In this document: positions 41,277 to 60,169 of the stretch, in pieces
How positions within the stretch are numbered: position 1 is the first letter of the stretch
Layout: every line of letters starts with the position of its first letter
Assembly: GCA_963989245.1 (NCBI GenBank)
Contig: OZ022346.1
Span: 47,016,092 to 47,080,091, forward strand
From: Nansenia antarctica
Taxonomy: Eukaryota > Chordata > Actinopteri > Argentiniformes > Microstomatidae
DNA: 64,000 nt
Direction of reading: 5' to 3'
Program-made: the position numbers and the translations under genes
Notes under the pieces: generated by a model
Told to the model about the DNA's origin: nothing
Database searches by the model: none
The model's input: only the letters and a program-made list of their open reading frames with translations

Positions 41277-44200
41277 GTACCCCCTTCCTCAGGGGAGGCA
41301 CCGGACGACGGACCCAGGGCCCCGGGGTTGGCTCGGTAGAAATCCTCCAATAAGGACGGGTCGGCGAGATAGGACGCAGGCACCCAAGTCCGGTCCTCGG
41401 GCCCGTAGCCAACCCAGTCCACTAGGTATTGGAACCCGCGACCCCGGCGGCGGACCTCCAGTAGTTTGTTTACCGTCCATACCGGGTCCCCATCATCCAG
41501 GACACGGGGCGGCGGCGGAGCCGGGCTGGGGGAAGACAAAGGGCTGGCGGCCACAGGTTTAAGCTGGGAGACATGGAACACCGGGTGTATTTTGAGGGAG
41601 GGAGGAAGGGTCAAACGTACCGCCGTGGGGTTGATGATACGGTCCACGGGATAGGGACCAACGTACCGGGGGTTGAGTTTCCGGGTGGAGGTTTGGGAGG
41701 TCTGGAGGGGCAGGTCCCGGGCCAACAGCCAAACCCTCTGACCTGGCTGGTAGTCAGGGGCCGGCACCCTCCGCCGGTTCGCGCTCCGCCGGGCGCGCTC
41801 GGTGGCGCGGAGCAACGCCGCCCTGGCGGTCCTCCACACGTTGCGACACCGGCGGAGATGGGCCCTGGTGGTTGGGACCGCCACCTCCAGCTCCTGTTGG
41901 GGAAACAGAGGGGGTTGGTAACCCAGGGAACATTCGAATGGGGACATACCAGTGGCGGCGCTCTCCATAGTGTTGAGGGAGTACTCCACCCACGGCAGGT
42001 ATTTCGCCCAGGAGGAGGGATTGTGGGCGGAGACACATCGGAGAGCGGCTTCCAGAGCCTGGTTGGCCCGCTCGGCCTGCCCATTGGACTGAGGGTGGTA
42101 CCCGGAGGTGAGACTGGTGGTGGCCCCAATGCCTCTGCAGAAGGCCCGCCAGACCTTGGAGACGAACTGGGGGCCCCGGTCAGAAACCACATCCGAGGGG
42201 ATCCCGTGGAGGCGTACGACGTGGAGAGTTAGGAGGTCCGCCGTCTCGGCCGCTGTGGGCAGTTTCGGGAGGGGAACGAAGTGGACCGCCTTGGAGAACC
42301 GGTCCACGATGGTGAGAATGGTGTCGCACCCCTGGGAGACAGGGAGCCCAGTAACAAAGTCCACGGCGATGTGCGACCACGGTCGGCTGGGCACCGGGAG
42401 AGGCTGCAGGAGACCCGCAGGAGGCCGATGGGAGGCCTTACTACGGGCGCACACCGTACAGGCGGCCACAAACTCCCTGGTGTCCCCCCTGAGATTGGGC
42501 CACCAGAACCTCCTCCCGATGAATGCCGCCGTCCGCCGCTCGCCGGGGTGGCAAGCGAAGCAGCTGGAGTGGCCCCACTCCAACACCCTGGCTCGGACAG
42601 CTGTAGGCACAAACAAACGGTTAGGGGGTCCGGTCCTAGGGTCTGGTTCGGCCCGCTGAGCCTGTCTCACCAAAGCCTCGACGGGCCAGGTTACGAACCC
42701 CACCACCCGGGACGGGGACAGGATGGTATCTCCCCCCTCAGTGACACCCGAATCCGCCTTGGGGAACTGGCGGGAGAGAGCATCAGCTTTGACGTTCTTG
42801 GAGCCGGGACGGTAGGTAAGGGTGAAGTCGAAACGACTAAAAAAAAGAGCCCAGCGGGCTTGTCGAGAGTTGAGCCTCTTGGCGGACCCAAGGTAAGTGA
42901 GGTTCCTATGGTCAGACCACACCAGGAACGGTAGTTTGGCTCCCTTCAGCCAGTGTCTCCACTCCCTCAGGGCCTCGTGAACCGCCAGCAGCTCCTTGTT
43001 GCCCACGTCGTAATTTTGGGCCGCGGGTTCGTAGCGCCGAGAGAAGTAGGCGCAAGGGTGTATCTTCTGGTCCTCCCCCGACCGTTGAGAGAGGACCCCC
43101 CCGATCCCCGTGTCCGAAGCATCTACCTCTACGATGAACTGTCTCTCGGGGTCGGGGTGGATCAGCACTGGCGCGGAGGAGAACAGGTGTTTTAGTGTGC
43201 CGAAAGCGGTCTCAGCAGCGGTGGTCCAGCAGAAGGGCCGTGAGGTGGAGGTAAGCGCAGTGAGCGGCGCTGCGACCTGGCTGAACCCTTTAATGAACCG
43301 CCTCACAAATCCCGCGAACCCCAGGAAGCGTCTAAGTTGGGTCCGGTCCGTGGGCTGAGGCCACTCCACGACGGCCTTGACCTTGGCAGGGTCCGCCCGC
43401 ATCTGTCCGTCCTCCACCACATTACCCAGGTAGGTGACCGAGCTGGTGTGGAAAACGCACTTCTCCCCCTTCACGAATAAGCGGTTCTCCAGGAGCCTCT
43501 GCAGGACTAGCCGGACGTGCTGGTGGTGCTCCTCCACGGACCGAGAAAAAATAAGAATGTCGTCAAGGTACACAACAACAAAAATGTTTAACATGTCCCG
43601 AAGGACATCGTTGACCAGGGCCTGGAAAATAGCAGGGGCATTAGATAGACCAAAAGGCATGACGCGGTATTCAAAATGGCCGAGGTGGGTGTTAAACCCG
43701 GTCTTCCACTCGTCCCCCTCCCTGATGCGGACTAGATGGTAGGCGTTACGTAGGTCCAGCTTGGTGAATACCTTGGCATGGGTGAGGGGTTCGAAGGTGG
43801 AGCTAATGAGGGGAAGGGGATAACGGTTCTTTACAGAAATGTCATTCAGAGCCCGAAAATCAATGCAAGGTCTGAGCCCACCGTCCTTCTTGGATACGAA
43901 GAAGAATCCAGCCGCGAGGGGAGAGGAGGAGGGCTGGATGATACCAGAGTTGATGGACTCCGTAATGTAGTTACGCATCGCCTCCTTTTCAGGGAGTGAG
44001 AGGCTGTAAAGTCTACCTTTAGGAAGGGTGGCACCAGGCAGGAGGTCTATAGGACAGTCATACGGGCGATGGGGTGGAAGGGAGAGTGCCTCGTCCTTGC
44101 TGAACACCTGGGCTAGGTCGTGGTAGATGTGAGGAACCCCGGTGAGGTCAGGCGGAGTGATCTTAGACTTGGGGTCGCTAGAGGGAGACAGGGCGGAGCG

Positions 44201-45766
44201 AAGGCAGGAGGCGTAACACGTACCTCTCCAGCCTAGGATCTGGCCCGAAGCCCAGGAGATGTGAGGTTCATGTCTCTCGAGCCAGGGTCTACCCAGCACC
44301 AGGGGAGACGTGGGGATCTGAAGGACAAAGAACCGGATCTCCTCGGTATGATTCCCGGAGATCGTAAGAGATATAAGCCCAGTGGTGTGGGTGATAGTTC
44401 CTAGGGAACGGCCATCAATGGCCCTAGGCATGATGGGGCGGTCTAGAAGGACTAGGGGGATGCCCGCCTGGTGGACTAAGTTTTCATCGATTAGACAACC
44501 ATCAGCCCCGGAGTCGATGAGGGCGCTGACAGACAGGGTGTCCTTCCCCCAGGTGAGAGTGGCAGGGAATAGGCGACTGGGGGTGACCTGGGGCTGAGAG
44601 AGAGAGGTGTTGCTCACCAGTATGCCCCCTGCTGGGTCTTTTGGCCGGACAGGACACGCCCGGATGATGTGCCCCTCCTTGCCGCAGTACAGGCACTGCT
44701 TGTTGAGAAGCCTCCGTTCTCGCTCCTCTCGCGAGAGCCGAGAGCGGCCGATCTCCATGGGCTCCCCAGCCCCGGAAGTAGCCACGAGAGGAGGCAGCAT
44801 GGGCAGAGAAGGGGGCGGGGTCGTTCCGGCGCGATAGGTAGTGGGGCGCGTGACAGCTCGCTGGACGCGGTCGGTGCGTCGTACCTGGAGGCGTGCATCC
44901 ATCCTAAGGGCCAGGGTAATCAGCTCATTAAGGGTGCCGGGATCGTCGCGCACCAACAGGTCCTTGATGGAATCATGTAACCCCTTGTGGAAAAGGCTGA
45001 GGAGGGCTCCGTCATTCCAGCCTGTCTCCGTGGCTAGAGTACGGAACTCGACCATGTACTCGGCTACAGAGCGGGAACCCTGGGAGATGGCTAACAAGCG
45101 GCCGGTTACATCCTGCCCGTCCTGGGGGTGGTCGAACACGAACCGGAACTCCGCTTTAAACAGGGGGTAATCCGTGGAGTATCTTGAACTGCTCCCGACA
45201 GCGGCTATGGCCCATTTGAGCGCTTTGTCAGCGAGTAGGGACATGATAAACGCTACCTTGGCCCCGTCGGAGGAGTACTTGGAAGGCTGGTGCGTAAATA
45301 CTAATTCGCACTGGGTCAGAAAACCCCGACAACAATCAAAGTCACCATGGAATGGAGCGGGGCTGACTAACCTGGGTTCCCAGTGAGCGACAGGAGGATA
45401 GAGCGAAACGGGGTTCACAGGATCGACCGGGGGATTAGTCATCTGCCCAGATATGGAACTCGTGTCAGGGGGTGGTCTGCTGCCAGCGGCGATGAGGTCC
45501 AGAGAACGCTGGATGGAGGCGAGAGACCCGGACAGGGCGTCCATCTTCGTCTCGAGACTATTTACAGCCCCGACGGTGGCACGGGTGGTATTCTCCAGTA
45601 CGGCTATCTGGCCTTGGACCGTGGGGAAGGCCTTCTGGAGCTCGGCCTGCAGACTGGTGAGTTGCGTAGCATGGCTATTTACCTCTCTGCGTAAATCTAC
45701 GACTAATGGGAGAACCCCAATACCCGGGGAACCACCCTTGTTCTCTGGAGTTCCACCTTGGCTCAT
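41210..45766 (-). CDS. Gag-Pol polyprotein of a Ty3/Gypsy chromovirus
   Basis: 1,518 residues, one open frame. The Gag capsid-like region covers about 120-300, with a CCHC zinc knuckle at 358-371 (C-x2-C-x4-H-x4-C). The aspartic protease motif DSGA is at 418-421. The reverse transcriptase has FDFRAL-type block CIDFRALN, FGLSNAP and catalytic YLDD at 733-736. RNase H covers about 875-1000. The integrase has a zinc domain (HSSCFACH, CTVC at 1103-1106) and a D1136-D1196-E1232 triad with D-x59-D-x35-E spacing. The C-terminal chromodomain (LEVRRRGRGFQYLVDWVGYG) would direct integration by binding modified histones. Start chosen at ATGAGCCAAGG, 17 bases inside the 5' LTR. Fusion of gag and pol without a frameshift is common in this vertebrate group (sushi-like). 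All key residues are present. Confidence 0.95.
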   Translation of the reverse strand: MSQGGTPENKGGSPGIGVLPLVVDLRREVNSHATQLTSLQAELQKAFPTVQGQIAVLENTTRATVGAVNSLETKMDALSGSLASIQRSLDLIAAGSRPPPDTSSISGQMTNPPVDPVNPVSLYPPVAHWEPRLVSPAPFHGDFDCCRGFLTQCELVFTHQPSKYSSDGAKVAFIMSLLADKALKWAIAAVGSSSRYSTDYPLFKAEFRFVFDHPQDGQDVTGRLLAISQGSRSVAEYMVEFRTLATETGWNDGALLSLFHKGLHDSIKDLLVRDDPGTLNELITLALRMDARLQVRRTDRVQRAVTRPTTYRAGTTPPPSLPMLPPLVATSGAGEPMEIGRSRLSREERERRLLNKQCLYCGKEGHIIRACPVRPKDPAGGILVSNTSLSQPQVTPSRLFPATLTWGKDTLSVSALIDSGADGCLIDENLVHQAGIPLVLLDRPIMPRAIDGRSLGTITHTTGLISLTISGNHTEEIRFFVLQIPTSPLVLGRPWLERHEPHISWASGQILGWRGTCYASCLRSALSPSSDPKSKITPPDLTGVPHIYHDLAQVFSKDEALSLPPHRPYDCPIDLLPGATLPKGRLYSLSLPEKEAMRNYITESINSGIIQPSSSPLAAGFFFVSKKDGGLRPCIDFRALNDISVKNRYPLPLISSTFEPLTHAKVFTKLDLRNAYHLVRIREGDEWKTGFNTHLGHFEYRVMPFGLSNAPAIFQALVNDVLRDMLNIFVVVYLDDILIFSRSVEEHHQHVRLVLQRLLENRLFVKGEKCVFHTSSVTYLGNVVEDGQMRADPAKVKAVVEWPQPTDRTQLRRFLGFAGFVRRFIKGFSQVAAPLTALTSTSRPFCWTTAAETAFGTLKHLFSSAPVLIHPDPERQFIVEVDASDTGIGGVLSQRSGEDQKIHPCAYFSRRYEPAAQNYDVGNKELLAVHEALREWRHWLKGAKLPFLVWSDHRNLTYLGSAKRLNSRQARWALFFSRFDFTLTYRPGSKNVKADALSRQFPKADSGVTEGGDTILSPSRVVGFVTWPVEALVRQAQRAEPDPRTGPPNRLFVPTAVRARVLEWGHSSCFACHPGERRTAAFIGRRFWWPNLRGDTREFVAACTVCARSKASHRPPAGLLQPLPVPSRPWSHIAVDFVTGLPVSQGCDTILTIVDRFSKAVHFVPLPKLPTAAETADLLTLHVVRLHGIPSDVVSDRGPQFVSKVWRAFCRGIGATTSLTSGYHPQSNGQAERANQALEAALRCVSAHNPSSWAKYLPWVEYSLNTMESAATGMSPFECSLGYQPPLFPQQELEVAVPTTRAHLRRCRNVWRTARAALLRATERARRSANRRRVPAPDYQPGQRVWLLARDLPLQTSQTSTRKLNPRYVGPYPVDRIINPTAVRLTLPPSLKIHPVFHVSQLKPVAASPLSSPSPAPPPPRVLDDGDPVWTVNKLLEVRRRGRGFQYLVDWVGYGPEDRTWVPASYLADPSLLEDFYRANPGALGPSSGASPEEGGTVVPPNLTRPREPRSGAPSRPD

Positions 45767-45782
45767 AATGGCTTGGACATAC

Positions 45783-46361
45783 TGTTATGCACACCTTGAA
45801 ACTGGAAAAGCCAAATGTGGTGGAACCCCAGAGAAACAGAGACAGAGGCCAGGAGAATATATAATGATTTATTATGGATGATCTAAACAAAGAAATAGGC
45901 CCTACACTAACTAGTGGAAAAACAAACATAAAGGTGTGATGCAGGCGATAGTTATGGGGTGTGTAATTATACTATGTGTGTGTGCGTGTATGAGGTCAGG
46001 GGTGTTGTATTATGTGCTGCGATACTACCCTAGTGAGCAAAGTCCGAGATCCTTTTCGGGCCAGGGAGAGTGATCCATGAGAGAGTAGTCCAGAGGGGAG
46101 TCCAGGGGTCGAGCCAGGGAGGGAAATCCAAATGAGAGTAGTCAGAGGGGGTCCATACAGAATGTTATGTCCAAGCGTTGGATCTCTGTCTGTAGCAGGG
46201 TTAAGTAGGCGGCTGTCCAGGTGGTGATTGGGACAGCTGGGCTGAAACGTAATAGCCCACACCTGCTGCAAACAGAGCCAGAGATCCGGCCCACTCAATC
46301 CGGCCGGGAGGGGGCGCCAGAACGAGGCTCACGGGGGCGTGTCAGATTAGGAGGCACAACA
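45783..46361 (-). repeat. 5' LTR of the chromovirus
   Basis: Same 579 bp as the 3' LTR. On the minus strand a TACTTAA box at about 46200-46206 lies roughly 25-30 bases before GCTTGGACATA (46176-46166), which is a candidate transcript start because it is complementary to the primer-binding region. Confidence 0.9.
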
Positions 46362-46375
46362 GTATATATTATAAG

Positions 46376-47533
46376 CAGGGGTGCACATAACTGGTGCGCC
46401 AGTGCGCATGCGTCGCCAAAATGCATTCTGCGCGGCAGATCAGCGGCATGAACGCGCTCTTGCGCACCAAAAGCTGGAACCGCTGGGATAGGAATTTACT
46501 TCCTCAAAATACAACTGCTGACTGCTGACTGCTGCATCACTGCAAGCCCCACTAAGTAACTATTTGCCGTCCCCTCAGCAATCCATCACAACAGTCGACC
46601 GACGACGACCACGGCGACTCCCCTCACGAAAACATTCGGAAAGTATCGTAACTCGTACTTTCATTCCGCGTATCGCGTATCGCACGGTTATCACTCCGCA
46701 CGTGAAAATTCAGTCCCGAACGACTCGTCGCTAAAAGGAAAAACAACACCAAGGGACTTCACGTTTCTTTTCTCTGAAGCTTTCAAACGTTCAGACGTTT
46801 GTTTTACAGCTTCATTATCGCACCTCGACCCCTGACCCAGGGAATATGGTTGGGAATTCTATTAGAAGAAAAAAAAAAACGTTGTTGCACAATCAAAATA
46901 ATGAGCTATTTAAAGTGATAGCCTACAACATCCTCTACCATGGTTGAAATTGAGGACAGTATTAACAGCAGTCAAGAGAGCAGTGATGATGATGATTAAG
47001 CTTGTAGCATAAGTAAATGCTTAGGCTGTAACTTTTTGTTGAAAAGTTGATTTCAGTGTTTACAGAACAGAGCAGTGCTTAAAGAGATGTCAGTTGATTT
47101 CATTGTGTTTAAAGAACAGACATTCAGTTAGTGCTTAAAGAGATGTCAGTTGATTTCATTGTGTTTAAAGAACAGACATTCAGTTAGTGCTTAAAGAGAT
47201 GTCAGTTGATTTCATTGTGTTTAAAGAACAGACATTCAGTTAGTGCTTAAAGAGATGTCAGTTGATTTCATTGTGTTTAAAGGAGTCTGACAGACTTTCA
47301 TGCTTAAAGAGCAGTCATTTGATTTTGCATTTGTTTCTTTTGTTTTGCACACAATCATTTGTTTGTTCATCTTTATTTATGAACAAATGTCGTTTTGCTA
47401 ATATAAGTTATCCATGTATCCCTTTTTCATCCATCCTGTGGGACGGGTCGTGACTCGCGAGCTCGGGGAGCACCAAGTAGCATCCCTAGGTGCTCCTCTG
47501 AGCACTGGCCCCAAAAAGTTATGTGCACCCCTG
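46376..47533. mobile_element. Non-autonomous hAT element with 8-bp duplication
   Basis: CAGGGGTGCACATAACTGG at the left and AGTTATGTGCACCCCTG at the right are inverted ends. ATTATAAG is duplicated at 46368-46375 and 47534-47541. The 1.16-kb interior has no transposase and holds a 56-bp tandem repeat. It lies one base beyond the chromovirus target duplication. Confidence 0.85.
47075..47290 (+). repeat. 56-bp tandem repeat, four copies
   Basis: Units start GTGCTTAAAGAGATGTCAGT at 47075, 47131, 47187 and 47243 and are nearly identical. They lie inside the hAT MITE. Confidence 0.95.
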
Positions 47534-47862
47534 ATTATAAGTATAAATAACGTTACTTGCTAAAAGATTTACGATAGCCTTTTTGGCTGCACAGTACAAA
47601 ATACAAATAACAACAATGATAATACTTTTTTAGTAATATTTTATTCACATGTAATACATGCCATCATGTTAAATAACTTAATACCCTCCCTAAAGCACGT
47701 ATTTCATCAAAAACAAAACCAACATATTCATAAGAATGCAGGTATGCAAAGTTATAGATAAATTCACTGAAAAAGCTTAATGTCAAGCCCTGACAACACT
47801 ATATTTGTACTTTGAAATTGCATGTATGTATTATGTATGTTACACTAATGTTTTTCAAACTA

Positions 47863-48126
47863 CTGTTACAATTAATTTGGTTCCGTTTGTATTGGAAACT
47901 GTTATTAAACAGTTTATAAGAGTACAGTAACGTAATAGACTAGTGTTTTGATGCTAGCTCCGAAATGTTAGCTAGCCAGCTAGCCACCTCTTTGTTTGTT
48001 AGCCAGGGCCAGGTAGAAACAAACAACTGTTACAATTAATTTGGTTCCGTTTGTATTGGAAGCTGTTATTAAACAGTTTATAACAGTACAGTACCCTAAT
48101 AGACTAGTGTTTTGATGCTAGCTCCA
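47863..48126 (+). repeat. Direct repeat, two copies of about 100 bp
   Basis: CTGTTACAATTAATTTGG... through GATGCTAGCTCC occurs at 47863-47970 and again at 48027-48126 with a few differences, inside the Harbinger-like element. Confidence 0.9.
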
Positions 48127-48504
48127 GTGGTCTCTCTCCCCGTTATGAGTGACTCAATTAATTTAGATAGACCAGTTGAAGTTTTCCCAATTGTCCCATT
48201 GTGATGCAATAATCCGTCGCACCACAAACTTTTACAAAATTTGCACAATTTGACAGTGCGACAAAACTTGCACGCCGTGTGCTTTGTCCCATTCATCCAC
48301 GAATGGAATCGAATTTTCGCGGTGCGATTAAAATCGGGGCCGTATGCGTTGGGATGAGATTTTCTCATAGACTTCCATTCAAACTTCAAAATCGAATGTT
48401 GTGGTGCAACAAAAATTGCACGCTGTGTGTATTGGCCTTTAGCTTGTAGAGACGTTCGCTTTTAGCAGCCCGCTATCTCGCTAACTTTAGTAAGAGTCTA
48501 TTAA

Positions 48505-49060
48505 AATGGAAGCCAAGTTTCTTAAACCTTGCTCATACAACAACCTTGCCGGGAGCGACGGCTACAGGTAGCCTACCACTTCATCTTCAATGGCCGACCG
48601 TGTTTGCGAGCAAAAGATCCGAGTGTGCGCGTTTATAGCTGAACATGATCTGTCTTTCACAATGGCTCAGCCACTCGTCGATTTGTGCAAGAAGCTATCA
48701 GAAGACAAAAATGCACTGACAAAGCTGTCCGTTTCCAATCAGCACGCCAGCTATTTAAACACACATGGCCTTTGTCCCGGAATTGAAAAAACGGCTGTGT
48801 GAAAAGCTTAAAAAAGCAACGTTTTCAATTAATATCGACAAAGCTACTAATCTTAACATGGACAAAATCCTCAATGTCCTTTTTTTTTAGGATCTGGCCA
48901 AAGTAACAACACAACACCTAGTCAGCAGGAAAGTAAACATCGCCAACTCGTCAGCCCTCATGCAGGAGCTCAAAGATATCCTGGAGTCCAATGGTCTTGA
49001 CTGGTCACTAGTCATCAGTATTCTACTTGATGTAGATCTATTGATCTATTGTTATAGTGA
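48505..49060 (+). pseudogene. hAT transposase remnant
   Basis: ATGGAAGCCAAGTTTCTTAA opens a decayed hAT transposase. Readable pieces are VCAFIAEHDLSFTMAQPLVD, KLKKATFSIN, and RKVNIANSSALMQELKDILE, separated by stops and frameshifts. They match fish hAT proteins of the type with an AEHNLPF-like motif. The DDE core and dimerisation region are deleted. It belongs to the outer hAT element (39200-49348). Confidence 0.7.
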
Positions 49061-49492
49061 TAGTGGCTTGATAAGTGATGCAATCAGTTTGGCCTTAAGT
49101 GATTTAATCAGTTTGTTCTTTTAAAGACATCTAAATATATTATTTTATTTTGTATTGAGTATAAAACAGTATTAATGCATTTTAACATTGAGACATATAT
49201 TTTGTATTGACTATAAAATAGTATTAATGCATTTAAACATTGAGAAAAGAAGCTGTCTTCTGTACCCGCTCTCCCAATATCTCAAACTGTGACCCCCCTC
49301 CCCAAGAAAAAGTTTCAGGCACAGGACTTTTTCCCACTTTAAGCCCTGCAACACACTACGGCTGTAACAATTTGATATTAATAAAAATATTGAATGAGGG
49401 TTTCTACATGTGATCTGGAAGATGTGAAATCACATTCATTGATTGTCAGTTGTCTAAGTCAGATGTTGTGGTGACGAATGTGTATAATATAT

Positions 49493-49843
49493 GTGACACA
49501 GTCTGATCATTTGGTCCGCATGTCGGCAACCAATCAAAGTGTTCGGACTTTTCTTTTGAAACACTACATTTCAACGTTGTTGAGAATCACAACACAAACT
49601 CGCTAGTCAAGCCAAAATACTGCAAGGCAATGGATTGCCGGTGAGTAATTTCCACTGCTATCTAGTTAACTATAACACTACTTTACATTGTTAGCAGGCT
49701 CACAAAACAAGCTGTGTTAGTTGACTAGCGACGTGTGTGTCATTGATTTTCAACAACGCGGAAATGTATTCACATTTTTCGAAAGAAAAGTCAGATCATT
49801 ACATCGGATCCCGACATGAGGACCAAAGCATTAGAATGTGTCA
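49493..49843 (+). mobile_element. Full MITE with GTGACACAGTCTGATCA ends
   Basis: It is the best-preserved copy of the family also at 12399-12714 and 15897-16060. It starts GTGACACAGTCTGATCA and ends with the degenerate inverse AGCATTAGAATGTGTCA. The interior is itself nearly palindromic (CGCTAGTCAAGCC / GTTGACTAGCG). It ends about 16 bases before the tdrd12 exon at 49860. Confidence 0.75.
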
Positions 49844-49859
49844 TATGTGTTCTCTCCAG

Positions 49860-58714
<8,855 letters not shown>

Positions 58715-58827
58715 GTTTGTTTCTTCTTCTTGCCCAGAGAGAAGGGGCGTCAAAAACTGACACTAAGGGCTCGATTTCACTGGCTGCGTCAACCTCAGCG
58801 GCTCGTGTGAGTTTCATTTCGGCTGCC

Positions 58828-58952
58828 ATGTTAATGGGTTGGAGCAGCCATACAGCCCATGTTAATGGGTTGGAGCAGCCATACAGCCCATGTTAATGGG
58901 TTGGAGCAGCCATACAGCCCATGTTAATGGGTTGGAGCAGCCATACAGCCCT
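58828..58952 (+). repeat. 31-bp tandem repeat, four copies
   Basis: Units ATGTTAATGGGTTGGAGCAG+CCATACAGCCC start at 58828, 58859, 58890 and 58921. The left flank (CGATTTCACTGGCTGCGTCA) resembles the end of the TIR element at 36199-37385, so this may be a variant of that family. Confidence 0.9.
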
Positions 58953-59630
58953 GTTAATGTGATTAAATAATCATGTGATAATGTGATTAAAACCACCTCT
59001 GTGTGGCCTTGGATGGTCCAGTGGTCTCGCACCACGGCCTACAGTGCACATCTGCCCATATTGGCATTCGAATCCAGCCAATAAAGAGCTGATATGCCCT
59101 CTCCTCCTTACTCTCCTCGTTACTGTCTCTCTCCACTGTCTCTATCCAGTAGAAATGAAGTTAAATGTAAGAGTGGGACTGCGCCACTTTTTTATTTTTT
59201 GGGGGACTGCGCCATTTTTTTATTTTTATGAATTATTAGCCGAATAATAATTTAGTTCTGTTTCCTGTCTGCTGTGCGTTATTTTAACAGTCTTGTAAGA
59301 TTAGGTGTTCCGGTCCTACGGTGATGTTCATGCCCATGTCATGTGCCTTACTACTGGTTTAGGTGTATGAAAAGTCATGCCGTGTATACAATCATACCAA
59401 TTCAATAAAGCTCTCATTCTCAGAGCGAATTACGTGTGAAATTAGCATGCTAGCGGGTGTTTTCATATAAAATGTTATATATGATATAGCTGACTAGTAA
59501 GCCTGCATCAACCTTAATGCTATTCAAGTGCAAGAAGATTACAATTGTCTTCGCAGTTTAAGATACACACATTAATCTGCTGCGGTAGTAAACAAAGCGC
59601 AGTAGAAAGACGTCACAGGCGGTCAGATTT
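58953..59630. other. Intergenic, no gene recognised
   Basis: AT-rich sequence. No further tdrd12 exon, RNA gene or known repeat was recognised here. Confidence 0.5.
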
Positions 59631-60120
59631 TGGCCCTAGTCTGGAACGCACGTCGAACGTTCGAACGATTAGCAAACGATTAGCAAGAGCGTTCGAACGA
59701 TTAGGCCGTTGATGGCCCTGCCAGGATTTGGCAGCTGCCAGGTTTTGGCATGACAGCTCCACCACTAATCCAACAGGAACAGTAGCCGTAGGGGGGCTAG
59801 CAAGGCTAGTAGTAGCCCTAACATTCAGGCAGTAACGTGCAATATTTCAACTTCTTTTCAAATGATTGGTCACTAGAATCCCTTCCAACAAAATGAAAAA
59901 CACACTATTGTTTCTCAATTTTAATGTCTTCATTTAATATAAAATATAGAAGATTAATAATAATAATAATTATTATTATTATGATATATATATATATATA
60001 TTATTTTGTTATATCTGGTCGCCAGTTGGGGGGGGCGCTGTCATGCCAAATCGTGTACAAATCTTACCATCAAAATCTAATCGTTCGAACGTTCGACGTG
60101 CGTTCCAGACTAATGGGCCA
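59631..60120. mobile_element. MITE with about 42-bp terminal inverted repeats
   Basis: The left end TGGCCCTAGTCTGGAACGCA and the right end (reverse complement TGGCCCATTAGTCTGGAACG) match over about 42 bp, except for a 2-bp difference. They contain the palindrome CGAACGTTCGAACG. The 490-bp unit has a TA/ATT-rich centre and no coding sequence. Confidence 0.8.
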
Positions 60121-60169
60121 TAATCACACGTGAGTGGGCGTCACCATAGTGACGGGCCTGAGGAGAAGA

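Larger units (their letters stand above)
40698..46361 (-). mobile_element. Complete Ty3/Gypsy chromovirus-type LTR retrotransposon
   Basis: Two 579-bp LTRs (40698-41276 and 45783-46361; TGTTATGC...GCACAACA on the plus strand) show no difference by eye. The target duplication GTATA flanks both sides (40693-40697 and 46362-46366). Transcription is from the minus strand. A purine tract (plus-strand complement at 41277-41290) abuts the 3' LTR, and a primer-binding region lies at 45770-45782. One uninterrupted gag-pol frame fills the interior. Identical LTRs and an open frame point to very recent insertion. Confidence 0.95.
39422..48438. mobile_element. PIF/Harbinger-like element split by later insertions
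   Basis: The left end AGGCCAATGCACACGGCGTG and the right end (reverse complement AGGCCAATACACACAGCGTG) match at 18 of 20 bases, flanked by TTA at 39419-39421 and 48439-48441, the typical PIF/Harbinger target. The TIR-like sequence GCACACGGCGTGCGATGC recurs twice more near the left end. About 2.2 kb of its own sequence remains, with no recognised transposase, so it is probably a non-autonomous derivative. Confidence 0.65.
39200..49348 (+). mobile_element. hAT-type element, outermost of a nest
   Basis: The ends CAGGGCTTAAAGT and ACTTTAAGCCCTG are inverted repeats of hAT type. Subtracting the nested elements, about 1.1 kb remains: 39200-39421 and 48439-49348. The right part contains transposase remnants (48505-49060). 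No clean 8-bp target duplication was found, so the flanks may have been altered. Confidence 0.55.

Noticed and set aside
41466..45881. Many open frames on the plus strand opposite the Gag-Pol gene
   Set aside because: They are GC-rich shadows of the minus-strand coding frame and have no similarity to known proteins.
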